From: Sipunculus nudus
Taxonomy: Eukaryota; Annelida; Sipuncula; Golfingiida; Sipunculidae
Length of the DNA: 64,000 nt
Assembly (NCBI GenBank): GCA_026874595.1
Contig: CM049306.1
Span: forward strand, 34,304,019-34,368,018
Direction of reading: 5' to 3'
Each line of letters starts with the position of its first letter. Within the stretch, counting starts at the first letter, position 1. This document shows, piece by piece, positions 21,615 to 32,994 of the stretch. The notes under the pieces are model-generated. The model was not told where the DNA came from. It was given only the letters and a program-made list of their open reading frames with translations, and did not search any database. The position numbers were made by a program, and so were the translations under genes.

Positions 21615-21905
21615 CGTCCCATTAATGCCTCCGCCGGGAGGGTATACGTTCATCCCCGTTCGTGTTCATGTTTGTGTATGTGTTTTTTTTTCTTAAGATA
21701 ACGCCTGCAATCAGGATATTTTCAGGGCAGTTCGAGAATGCAGTAATAAAGATAAATTAGATGTTTTATTGTAGATCCGGCTCGTTTTCTGGATTCAGGA
21801 ACGTCATCAAGGAAAATTCACAAATATACAGTCACCTATGCACGAATGAACCTTGGAATATGTGCCGAACTAGTGAATGCAGACACGGGTGAGCATCCCA
21901 CAATA
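21615..21905 (-). repeat. Dispersed repeat family R1, copy 2 (inverted)
   Basis: Starts with CCTCCGCCGGGAGGGTATACG, then CGTTCGTGTTCATGTTTGTG, GGATTCAGGAACGTCATCAAGG and CACGAATGAACCTTGGAATATG, the complement of the order in the plus-strand copies. Confidence 0.7.
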
Positions 21906-22993
21906 GGCACCCTAAGTTCTTTTTTGTTTAAGCTTTTATTTAATTCGTGATATGTTTGGTTTGAGCAGAATATATTTAAACCTTATTCCTGTGACATTCA
22001 TACAATTAATGATTGAATATATTGGAAAGGTGCTTATTCCATTTAATCCTGCGATCAGGCCTGCTTTATGCATGACAATATATTTATTAGTATTATTTCT
22101 TTATTTTATCAGCAGGTCTACCTTGCTGTATGAAAACCTGGAGCAGACTTGTACAAACAAGAATCCGTAAATTTTTTTCGGGAGATTTCGGATCCAAAAC
22201 ACCGTGCGTGGTAGTATGACATGTAAGCAGTCGTCCCCCCCCCCCCCCCCCGCTCTTTCCTCCACAAGGAATATTAAAGTCACGAGGTAAAATAATGTTA
22301 GGGGGCGGGGGCAAAAAATAATTTTCCAATATTATCAAAAACGTGTTTGTTATGCAAACAGAGCAATTAATTAAGAGTTGGTCCAGTGGCAAAACCCACA
22401 TTAGCAAAGCAAAACCTGAATCAAAAGTAGCGTATTTCCGTTCCGATTTATGTTACATCAAACAACAGGCTTTAGATTAATCAATTTTTCATTTGTCATG
22501 AACCCAAAACCGTTGTTAGCATTTCACGTTTCCTCCCCATTATTGCGCAAAAAAATATTAATGTAGTTTGTTAATGTAGCTTTAATTCATTTGAATTTTA
22601 ATTATACTTAGAGCTTGCGGAATACCTGGATAAGTCTTTTTAATTAATTTTTTTTTTTATATTTTTCTTTCATTGGAGTTTGAATGTGCTTGAACTTTTT
22701 GATATGTTTACAGGAACCAGAACAGGACAAAGAAAAACCAGGAAGCAGTGATGAAGCGTATACCTCCGCCATCACCTCTTAAAGGGTTATAATTAACTTT
22801 TCCTTGCCTCTTTTTGGCCTCTCACTAACATTCAAACGTAACCGCACTTTTCATGAAATATTGTGCAATAATGAAAGCTGACAGACATGCAAATAGACAC
22901 CAAATAATCATCAGTAAACATCCAAACTAATTCATGTGTGAAAAACAAAAGAATCAACAAACAAATCACCCTGATGAAAATTTCCTAATGAAG
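21906..22993. other. No gene seen
   Basis: Contains a C run at about 22236-22251. Short open frames only. Confidence 0.5.
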
Positions 22994-23199
22994 CAGAAGC
23001 GGATCCAAGGGGGGGGGTCCAGGGGATCCGGACCCCCCCCCCTTTTTTTTCATCAGAAACAACGTTTTTTAAGGGCTTCAGACAAATTTTTGCGGCCTGG
23101 ACCCCCTTTTCCAAACCTAGGGACCTTTTTTTAGGGTTTTTGATTAGTCCTCCCGGGTTGGACCCCCCCCCCTTTTCCTAAAACCTGGATCCGCCCCTG
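22994..23199. mobile_element. hAT-like MITE, about 206 bp
   Basis: Left end CAGAAGCGGATCCAAGG and right end CCTGGATCCGCCCCTG are inverted copies (CAGGGGCGGATCCAGG type), with G/C runs just inside. No transposase. I found no clear 8-bp duplication. Confidence 0.6.
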
Positions 23200-24962
23200 T
23201 TAAGGTAATGAAACTGTCCCTTTAAAAAAAAAACTAAGGAGTGTGAGAGTTCAGACCCGCACCATCGTTCAGGAGGAGCAAGACAGTGAAGAAACCTTCT
23301 GTAAAGTTTCCAGATAGATATATTCTGTAGTATTTTAGGTAGTGTATTATACATTCATAAAGGCAAACATATACATGTAGACATCAAGTATTTAGAATAA
23401 CAAACCCACTGTTGTGGAAGGATATCATCAAAGACATCTAGCGCCAGATCGGCCCTCTGACATTATGGCCAGATCACTGTTTGTCATGGCTACAAAGACA
23501 TCAGTCATTAGTGAAAACAGCTATACCTTGTGTGGATAATGGTAACAATACTAATATATATTAATTAATCAAAACAACACCATGTGTCTCTTGAATATCC
23601 TTAATTAATTTTTTTAATCGACTGAAAATAGAGAAACCAGCTGCCGGATTTGTTTGGGATATTTACTTCCTGCTCGCAAGCACTCTTGTTTCGTATTTCC
23701 TTCTAACCTCTTAAATTACACGTAGTGAAAACAAATGTGTCTCGTTGCAACCCCTAATTAAGGTGATTAGCCCTGTTAATTAAGAAATGTCCCAGATTTG
23801 TGGAACCTGGTCACATGTAAAACATATTGTAAAAACACGTGACTACAGCTTAGCAATTAGGAACCTCGTGAGAGCCCATGGTACAATCAGATTGAATCAG
23901 GTATCATCGACATTTATTTAAATCCTCCAATATATAGACATATATACTGTCATTGGCGTCATATTTGCGAAGCTGAAATTTCGCGATTCCTTCATTTGAA
24001 ATTTTAACGAGGTTTAATTTTTCGCGATCGCACTGAAAAAAAGTAAAATCTAAGTACACCAGTATTATGTTTATAGTAATTAATGTGTTTGCATGATCCG
24101 AACCATGCACAGATCATTTTGCTGATTAACGAACCGTGGGGGAGGTAATCTTATTGGTTAGGTGGACTTTAGCGAGAAATCAACGAAAACCAAACGAGAA
24201 AACAACGAGTGAATTTCCAAACCCTTTGTGTTGTTTCGTTACTCGGATCTGCATTTAAGGTTACGATGAAGCGTACGTCAGTGTTTTTTGTTAGCATTTC
24301 TAGGAAGATCTTGGAAGCATCTAATGCCAATATTTTCCTACGCTCTTCTGAAACTGGTGCTAGTTTTGAACGATTATAACTATTTCTGGGCCTTCGGATT
24401 AACAGGAGAGAGGGAGAGTGCCTTTCCATTAATTTTCTCCATTACATGCACCTTGTCAGGCTGGTTTTAATGTACATCCATACGACTGATACCACTGAGT
24501 ATGTCCAGATAACTACATTAAGAGCTTTAACAGACGCTGTACAAAACGTTCCTTTATTTGCAAAGTGGAGGCTTTTGTAGGTGTCCAGCTACCCCATCAT
24601 ATTTGCCATATTCAAACAACTATAAACATTATGTAAAATAAAATTGTTTATGATGACATTTAAAGCCTGAAGCCATGGGATTACTTCACTTTAGTTTTGG
24701 CGGGGCTTGCAGAAGCTGATTCTGAGAAGTAACTTATTCTTGTTCGTCTCAAAACACCAAAATTTAAAACTCCACATCAGGTTAAAAAGAATAATAAAAA
24801 TCGGCCAATAAATAACAGACCGGAGGCATATATCTTTAAGTTTGCATAAAGTTTCGTTATTGATAAATTTCCAAATTCTGTGTAGCAGTTGAAAAGCTAA
24901 AACCCTACACAAAACAAACACAGGCAAAATCAGTAAAAACATAAAGGAAAATCATTATTTTT
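23200..24962. other. No gene seen
   Basis: AT-rich; open frames below 90 codons without motifs. Confidence 0.5.
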
Positions 24963-25070
24963 TTCAATTGTTGAAGGACACCGGACCAATGGACAAGCGC
25001 CATGTCATAATCTCATCGCCGCAACGACATGGCATTAGCCCATCGGGCTTATGGTCCGGATTAGCTTATA
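24963..25070 (-). repeat. Dispersed GC-rich repeat, inverted copy
   Basis: The complement reads GACCATAAGCCCGATGGGC, GCGGCGATGAG, GGTCCGGTGTCC, AACAATTG, matching the word order at 2515-2615. Confidence 0.5.
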
Positions 25071-27280
25071 TTTAAGGGACCAGTTCCGATATGTGACGTG
25101 TATAAAATAAAGGTTATATATTGAACTTTTAATATAAATTTGCCAAATATATAGGAATGGGGCAATCCGACTGTGTACAAGCTATCCATTTTTCTTATAT
25201 TTATGTGTTTTTAACAATTGTGGGGACCCGTGTAAATGTCCACCAATCGTAATCCAAACAATGTTATCTAGTGGCAAACTCTATAAAACAGGGGCTGGCA
25301 AATGGCAGGAGAAGGCTTTGCTGGATTTACGTAAGTAAAAAATTACCTCCTTTCATAATTGTATACCCTGGGTAGTCAAGACATTACATAAACATTTAAC
25401 ACATAGGGCAGATAAACGGCTGGCTTTCAAGGGAACAGGAAAATGAAGGTTTGAATGGATTCACTGGAAGGGGCCGATCGCAAGTTAAATTACATTTCTG
25501 GATAACTAATTGTTTATGGTGTAAATGAAAAGGGCTGTATTATTTTCATTTACTAATCAAAATCAAACCGTATGACAGAGTCCGACTGTCATGCAAATCA
25601 AAATAATATTTTTACTTCATTGCTCGCGGAACACAGGTTATTTCGACCTAATTTATGGCTTCAAAAGCGATTTTGCCTGGATCTGTCTTTGTATTAAGCA
25701 AGGAATTTTTCTAGCTCTTACAGTTACAATTTGTGTTCTTCTTTCGGATGGTCCGACGGGAAAACGATGGACACAGACCTACCGCTAAAGCTCAGCATGG
25801 ACAAAAGTCAGAAAAGATTGTTAAGAGAACTATTAAAATTGCTTTATAGAAAGTAATATGAGCACCGCATGATCGAGTTAAAATGCTGAAAGCATTTTGG
25901 TTATTTTCTATCCTCAACAAATGATTGTGTGTTTTTAAAATCATGATTGATTTCTTCCTTTTATGCAATGAAAAACATATAAATGGTTTTTTTCAAATCG
26001 TATAGTTTTTAAAGTTCTGTCATTATTAAGGTTACTGTTCAAATGAACGCTTGTTCTAACCTTGTCGTGTTTGGAAAAAATAAAACACATGCAGATTTTC
26101 CTCTTAAATTTACAAATGTTCTGTTCTATGTTTCAAAACTGAGATGTCATATATGAGTGTAATAAAGTTTGTTTAAAATACATTCGAACTAGTTTATACT
26201 GTCTCATGAAAACTTGCATGCATGCGTCAAAACACAACATATTCATACAAGAGACTTTTCTGTTATTTAGCATTCCTCTCCATCATTTTAATATTGGTTC
26301 TGTCCAAATAATATAATGATGTAAATAAAAAGGTGCTGTGAACGTTTTGAAGTAAACTATATTTTATAAGGATACTGATATATTTATCAGGCTTTTAACA
26401 CTCTCCCTTTTCATTGCATGTAAGTGGATACAAGTATTCCCTTTGAAGATAAAATAATCCGTACGAAAAAATAAAAATAAAAACTTTAGGGAAAAAAACC
26501 ATCTACAGTAAGGGTCCATTCCCGTCACGTCTTATTGACTTATTTGCCTCTTAAGTACTGTCCTCAACCCAGTAATATAAATAAATAAAACTTTGCAAAA
26601 ATATCCTTATACCGGTATGTTTTTAGAAATTGTTAGCACTAGAATCAAGAGCGATTTCCTCAGTCCATTGCCTTGTCAACTTATATAAAACCTCTCCCTA
26701 GTACGTTTTCCTCATGGCATACGTCGATAAACGTGTTTATAATCCTAGGATAACCCTACTGTGATGTGTACAGTTGAGTGGGATTTCTCGTCTGACCCCA
26801 TATTGGTTTTTCTTTTGTCGGATGGCGCGGATGACAGGCCGGATACGTACCGCGACCGCATAAAAGGACTCGTATAGCTTAAGGCCTATATGTTATATGT
26901 TTGCATGATTTAAAAATCTATAAAATGTTTTCAGCTTTCCAAACTTTTTTTCCAGGAGGGGATAGAAAAGGCACAGACATAACTAAATCAATATTTTCCA
27001 TTAAAATAATTTTTCCTTCCATTGTCACACTATTCATTGCGTGTAATTATATTTTCTTTCACTTACAGTTCTTAAATGTGTTTTATATTGATTAATGCTA
27101 GGCACTCTGCATGCAGAGATGGTTGCGTTCAGTAGTCTCTTAGAAAAGTACAAAATCATTTAAAAATGATAGGCTTATATATGAGCCTTTTAAGGGATAC
27201 AAGTATTATATAACCACTAGTTAAAGTATTGAAAAACATCTGGGTTTCAATAAATTAAAGAAAAAAACGCCTCTGTTGGA
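25071..27280. other. No gene seen
   Basis: AT-rich, with no open frame over 65 codons. Confidence 0.5.
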
Positions 27281-27571
27281 TGTTACAGGTGTCTCTTTTA
27301 TTGTGAGCTGTTCACATTCTGATTCGTGTTAGACAGACCCTGGTTTATTGTGCACAGGAGTGATACCTGTGTCTGTTAGGCAAGCATAGTCCGGTGTCAT
27401 GGGAGACGCGCGAGCCGGGCCGGCCCGCGTGCGTGGTCTGATGTGTAGAGACACAGCGTTCAGTGTAACCCGTACTGGGAACCCTGGCGTGTAAAGACAC
27501 AGCGCTCACGCTAATCTGGAATTTTCTGCACTGGTCGCGCTCTATGAGCGCGTGTCTTGTATTGTTCTTTG
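27281..27571 (+). repeat. 5' LTR remnant of the Gmr1-like element
   Basis: Starts TGTTACAGGTGTCTC and matches the first ~214 bases of the 3' LTR (AGAGACACAGCG, CGCTAATCTGGAATTTTCTG, GCGCGTGTCTTGTATT), with about 75 extra bases. It stops abruptly at TTCTTTG, where the rest of the LTR, primer site and gag are deleted. Confidence 0.8.
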
Positions 27572-27572
27572 C

Positions 27573-28337
27573 TTTTTTTCAGACTCTACCCCTATTAAAA
27601 TTTTGAGGGACACTGGTTCAGGCCAAATTCTCATGTTAGTAAACACTTTGCCATTTTCTAATAGGTCTTTTACTGGTGCACATGCATCTGTTCATGGTGG
27701 GTTTTCAGACAAGCACACTTCAGTTCGCTTCACAGTATTCATTAAAAGTCAGATTTTATTTCTGGGAATATAACTGTGGGCATAAGAACTACAGTGAAAC
27801 CCCTCCTTGCGACCACCCCACAATTGCGACCACCCACACTTTTAAGACAACTTTTCTTGCTCCCAAATATACTATCCAGTTAACTTACAGTTTCACAGGT
27901 TAGACCACCCCAAAATTACGACCACTTTGGTCAGTCCCCAAGATGGTCGTAATTGTGGGGGTCCACTGTACTTTACCCTTTAAGGGAATTCAGTTGCTAC
28001 TAGGCAATGGTGTTGCAGGTAACGCAAAGAAAAACACACATGAGGATAATGGTGTCGATAATAACACTCTGGGGGTCATTAGTGACTCGTCTAACGACTC
28101 GCCTGTACAGGATGCAGCATTTTCAAGGTCAGATCTTATCGCGGAACAGCATAAGGACCCTGATATTTCATGTTTGTTTCCCAGGTCAGTTTCTTTAAAT
28201 GAACTGTCACAAAACCTAGTTTTTTTCTATCTTAAAAATGGAGTGCTTATGCGTAAATGGCGACCACCTGATTTATGCGCTGATGATGAGTGGGCCATAA
28301 AAAATCTTATAGTAATGCCCAAAAGCTATCGCAATTA
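27573..28337 (+). pseudogene. Protease and linker region of the Gmr1-like element
   Basis: An open frame from 27552 carries the aspartic-protease active site DTGS (27609-27620) preceded by ILR and followed by LPFS and SFTGA, as in Gmr1-group proteases. It stops just before a MITE (27792-27968). After the MITE another frame continues with the second conserved protease motif, LLLGN, then an acidic Asn/Asp/Ser-rich linker and a segment ending near KSYRN (stop about 28336). Removing the MITE and one copy of its TA would rejoin the reading frame, so the protease was intact when the MITE landed. Confidence 0.8.
27792..27968. mobile_element. pogo/Tigger-like MITE inserted in the protease region, 177 bp
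   Basis: Ends are CAGTGAAACCCC and GGGGGTCCACTG, flanked by TA at 27790-27791 and 27969-27970. Inside, CTTGCGACCACCCC and AATTACGACCA words recur in inverted fashion. TA target and CAGTGGAACC-type ends are typical of Tc1/mariner-pogo derivatives. Confidence 0.8.
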
Positions 28338-29355
28338 AGTTCTAAGCATGGCACATGAGGCTACTTGGTCTGGCCATTTAGGTATAAATAAAACTTATCA
28401 GAAAGTTAGTACACACTTCTATTTGCCTTACCTCAGGAATGATGTTGTACAATATTGTAAATCATGCCATACATGCTAGATGGTTGGCAAGCCCAATCAG
28501 AATCAGCCCCACTTAGGCCTATTCATGCTTTCGAGGAACCATTTAGTAAGATTGTTATTGTGTTTTGTCAATGCCCAAATCTGGACATGAATACTTGCTG
28601 ACAATTATGTGCACATCTACCAGGTTCCCTGAGGCAATACCATTGCGCAAAATTAATGCCAAAAGTATTGTCAAGGTTCTGACCAAGTTATTTACAACTT
28701 TTGGATTACCAAAATCCGTCCAGTCTGACCAAGGGTCTAATTTTATGTCTGGCTTATTCCAGCATGTTAAAGCTTGAGCTAGGTATAAAACAGTACAGCT
28801 TTTCGCCTTACCATCCTGAAAGTCAGGGCGCCCTCGAGTGTTTTCGCCAGACATTAAAAAACATGATTAGGACCTATTGCTATGACACACAGAAAGACTG
28901 GGATGAAGGAATCCACCTATTGCTCTTTGCTGTCAGAGAATCCTTTCAAAAGTCCTTTGATTTCAGTTTTTCGACACTCAGTTCGCAGTGCATTAAAACT
29001 GCTTAAAGAAAAACACATGTGTGAAAATCCTGATTCTCTTAGTTTATTGCAGTATGTCTCAGACTTTCGCCCTAAACTACATAATGCTTGTGAGATTTCA
29101 AAGTCTTATGTGAAATATGCATAAAATAAAATGAAAATAAAGTATGACAAGCACACTGTAAGTAGGACGTTTGAGCCTGGTAAAAAGGTCCTTGCCTTAC
29201 TTCCCATCCATGGCAGACCTCTGCAAGCTAGGTATTTTGGTCCTTACATTGTTGACAAGAAAGTCAGTGATTTCAATAACATACTGTTAACATCAGATAG
29301 GCGTAAGAAAAACAACGGTGCCATGGTCAAGTTAAACCTGTTGATGCTAAAATAA
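28338..29355 (+). pseudogene. Integrase of the Gmr1-like element
   Basis: Joins element cDNA to host DNA in intact relatives. An HHCC zinc finger lies in a short frame at 28348-28480 (His and His eight residues apart, CxxCxxC at its end). The catalytic core follows in two frames. The first Asp position (about 28555) looks lost. The second is in QSDQGSNF (Asp codon 28727-28729), the Glu is in SQGALE (codon 28836-28838). KDWDEG follows in the expected place. The C-terminal GPY/F module (RYFGPY, near 29230) is in a third frame ending at 29355. At least three frame breaks separate these parts. Confidence 0.85.
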
Positions 29356-29970
29356 GTGCTATTTCTGCATTTCCTAGACCAGAAAAGAAAAAGCAAATAA
29401 TGCGTTTTCTTGGTATAGTTGCATACTAATGGGAAGTTTTGTCCAAATTTTTCTGCTGAAGCTGAACCTTTCACTAATTTGTTAAAGAAGAATCAAAAGT
29501 TTGTATGGGAAATTCAGTGTGAAAATGCATTTCAAAATTTGAAAGCAATTCTGCAAAGTTAACCAGTTTTAGCAGCTACAGACTTTTCTGTACCTTTTGA
29601 GCTAGCTGCAGATGCTACTGATACTGCTACTGATGCTGTGTTGTTACAAGAAGGCAGTGATGGAATAGATCATCCATTTTTTTTTATTTTTCAAGAAAGT
29701 TTAATACGAACCAGTAAAAACTACTCCACTACTGAAAAAGAATGTTTGGCTTTGATTTTGGCATTGCAACATTTTGAAGTTATGTTACTTCACAAGACAA
29801 GCCTATCATTGTCTTCAGTAATCACAATCCCCTCACGTTCATGAACAAGTTGAAGTGTTAAAATCAAAGATTGTTGAGATCGAGTTTGTTTTTACAGGAT
29901 CACAATCTTGAAATTAAACACATTAAAGGGAAAGACAATGTACTTGCTGATTGCTTAACGAGATGTTAAC
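29340..29970 (+). pseudogene. RT thumb/connection and RNase H of the Gmr1-like element
   Basis: Straight after the GPY/F module comes an AKISAI..FP segment and RFLGIVAY, the start of the RT connection in gypsy elements. KFCPNFS follows in another frame, then FVWE and ACENAF-like sequence. RNase H residues appear at AADAT and LLQEG (about 29605-29665), YSTTEKECLALILALQHFEV (29722-29784) and HNLEIKHIKGKDNVLAD (about 29900-29950). RT motifs before the thumb, including the YxDD box, are absent, so about 500 bases or more were deleted between integrase and thumb. Stops interrupt the frame at about 29428, 29560 and later. Confidence 0.8.
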
Positions 29971-30094
29971 TAAATGTTGAAAACGAGATATTTATGTTAT
30001 GTGTAAATAAGATGATTTTTTTTTTAATATTATAAAAGTTCAGTGATTGTGAAAGTTTTTTAGAAAGTTTTTAAGAAAAAATTCTTTTTTATTA

Positions 30095-30106
30095 CAGGAG
30101 GAGGAG
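30095..30106 (+). other. Polypurine tract of the Gmr1-like element
   Basis: AGGAGGAGGAG lies directly before the 3' LTR start, the usual plus-strand priming position. Confidence 0.6.
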
Positions 30107-30935
30107 TATTAGAGGTGTCTCTTTTCTTGTGCGTTGTTCACATTCTGTTTTGTGTTAGGCCCAAGCCCTGGGCGTCAATCGCTATGGCGTATAGAGACAA
30201 AGCGCTCGGTTTAATCCGTACTCGGTGAACACTGTTGTATAAATACACAGCGCTCGTGCTAATTTGGAATTTTCTGGGCTGTTCGCACTCGATTAGCGCG
30301 TGTCTTGTATTTTTCTTTGGAATGTTCGTGAAATAGAAGTTTCTAGGCTTTGGGTGAAAAGTAATAAATAGGAGCTGTGTTTAGAGCCGAGGGAGGAAAG
30401 AGATATATTCCAGCGGACACGGAAGAGTGTGAGTCAGTTTGTGGACCTTTACGATAATTGCAGCACTAATATATATTCTTCGAACTTTGCATCAGATTTT
30501 AATCAGTCTTCAGTTTGCCTTTGGGACTACTACCAGAACCTAACTTTTGGATAACGACAGATTGTTTTCGGGATTATATTGGACTATTATTCTCTGAGAA
30601 AATGTATGTGAACTGTTCATCTGGATTTTATGTTTAAAAGGACTTTTTGAGCTGTGACAGTGGTAGTATCCAGATAAGCCTAGGATCCGGACATTCTGGT
30701 ACTGTAAACTTTATTTATTATACTGTGTTATTGTATTGAGTTAGTGTATTGTAGTGTTAGGGTTGTTTTAAAAATAAATTATAATTATTTATTAACAAAA
30801 ATCAAATGACTTCTTTATTCACCCCCTAGACATTTCATGCTGCCTTGTGTTACAGAATCTGATTTTTTTTTATCTCCATAACAACATTTATGCTCGTCAC
30901 GACTACGTGACCTGTTGTTATTAGGTTCCGTAACA
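30107..30935 (+). repeat. 3' LTR of the Gmr1-like element, 829 bp
   Basis: Starts TATTAGAGGTG (TGTTACAGGTG in the 5' copy) and ends GGTTCCGTAACA. AATAAA lies near 30772. A GTCACG/CGTGAC stem-loop (30896-30911) precedes the end. Confidence 0.85.
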
Positions 30936-31368
30936 AGGAATATAGCTTAATTTTTGCATATTTATCACAAACCCTCTCCAGTGATCTGTAATAATATTAT
31001 TGATCATATTTAGGCAAATTTCAATTCTTTTAAATAAGTTGTTATTTATTACACATGTTTTTAAATACGGTAAAAATCAATTATTGGGTTGACTAAACTC
31101 AGTCGAATAAGTAGAGATATACTATCCGGTGACACTTAGCTGCGTTTGCGTTATTTTAACGGACGGTCGGGACCGACCTTTCAATGACAATATTGAGTAC
31201 GAACGAGAAGAAAATAAAGAAAGTAAAGAGTTACGCGAAAAAGTGAAACGAAGGAGTAAAGAATTCGTTATGCAATTGTTAGCCTAACGAACGCTCGAGT
31301 TCACCATGCCCCGCAATTATTTCCCATTCGCGCAACTACAGTTTATTCAGCTACAGATACACACACGT
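30936..31368. other. No gene seen
   Basis: AT-rich; nothing recognised. Confidence 0.5.
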
Positions 31369-31488
31369 ATACATAAAAGAGAGAGAGACAAACATACAGA
31401 GAGACAGAAAGAGAGACACAGAAACAAAGGGAGCTAAGGACACAAAAAGAGAGACACAGTAAGTCAGAAAGACAGACACAGAGAGACT

Positions 31489-31577
<89 letters not shown>

Positions 31578-31640
31578 CCGAAAGAGATACAGTGAGAAAG
31601 TTAAAAAGAAAAACGAGAGGAATAGGGAGATAGAGAAACC
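31369..31640. repeat. Purine-rich (GA)n/(GACA)n microsatellite
   Basis: Core of pure GA units at about 31488-31558, flanked by degenerate AGAGACA and GAAAGA units. Confidence 0.95.
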
Positions 31641-32989
31641 TTCATTTTTCTGTCAAGGTGTTTCTGTTCTTAAATCCGATAAATGTAAATCAGTTATTTA
31701 GCTCTGGCACTGACAAATTTAAACTGATAAAGCATTATTTGCTGAATATAGCCTAGATCATGATGTTTAAAACATGTGTTATTTCGTTAAAACTCCATCC
31801 TCCAGACATCTGCTTATGAACGACGTGAGTAGTATTATGAAGCCTTCATTTATTGAGGAGACATTTGTCCATCAGCCTGGCACGTCTACACAGTACCAAA
31901 CACGGCCACGCGATGGCGACACATATCACATTGATGACCCTCTTTCAATGTTCAAATTCAATAATCTACGCTAAAATTTTATGTATCCAGTTAGCTATAT
32001 CTCGTTATGTCTGTATATGGTAGCCTGCATATGCATATGTTAATAAACATATATATATATATATATAATTATGCATTAATTACATGCATCGTCATTTTGA
32101 ACGAGTATATTTTGCGGGATCCTGATCAATCTTGCAAAAAGGACCGTATGAGACAAGATTCCTTGTGATACCTTCTGAGTTCTTATCTATCTTTATTTTC
32201 CTCATTGCTTTAGAACTCAACCTAGCATTTCAAAATGTGCAAGTTAAATTAGAAGACAAACAATATAATAAAATTTATATCAAAATGTTGACAACGTCAA
32301 TAGCTATCCGATTAGTGAAAATTGTACAAGTTTACGAAATATATAAGACTATACAATTTCAGAAACAATAAGCAAAGAGTTTACATTTGACAAAAATCAG
32401 AGAAGATACCACTGCATTCACTTAAGCAGAATAAAAAAATTCGATATCGGTAGATTATATAATCTAATACCGCGTCTTCATCTGGAAAAACAAAACCTTA
32501 TTCCACAACACCTCACGAAAAGGCACGATGCCCTACACCCTGACATATTCATAACAGCATCCTGTACGTTTCCCAGTACGTTTCCTGTACGTATCACCAA
32601 CCGAATCATCAAGGAACTATACGGAGTAGGTAATAAATGAATGAGAAATAATTACGATTTCCCGTGACACAGTTTATTTTTCATTACATTAAAGAGAATT
32701 TTTTTATTATCTCTGCTTGTACTCTGTGAAATCTTAAACAATCACCATTCATGTTTATCGAAGACATCCCCAAAGCCTGTTCAATGGCATGTACAGTAGT
32801 CTAAACTGAACGCCGCCACTCCGGCTTAGTTGAAAACTGACCACCATGGATATATGAATCTAGATATTATGATACATTTCCTGTTGATACCTTCTAGGGC
32901 TGGGTATCGGTCATAATATTTTATAATAAACTTAGATATGGAACAAAAGTCTATCATTATATGTATAAATATTATACTCTGAATATCAG
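31641..32989. other. No gene seen
   Basis: Contains a short (AT)n at about 32049-32067. A ~70 bp segment at 32358-32430 (CAGAAACAATAAGCAAA, GTTTACATT, ATCAGAGA, CCACTGC, TTCACTTAAG) recurs at 33490-33558. Confidence 0.45.
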
Positions 32990-32994
32990 TGGGA

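Larger units (their letters stand above)
27281..30935 (+). mobile_element. Decayed Gmr1-like LTR retrotransposon (Ty3/gypsy with integrase before RT/RNase H)
   Basis: A truncated 5' LTR and a complete 3' LTR enclose, in order, a retroviral-type aspartic protease, an integrase (HHCC zinc finger, core, GPY/F module), the RT thumb/connection and RNase H. In ordinary Ty3/gypsy elements integrase comes last. The copia-like order seen here is the defining trait of the Gmr1 group, and the protease and integrase segments also read like that group. The primer site, gag and the RT fingers/palm are missing, a pogo-like MITE interrupts the protease, and there are several stops and frameshifts. It cannot be autonomous. 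No convincing target duplication remains (left TTGGA, right AGGAA). Confidence 0.85.
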
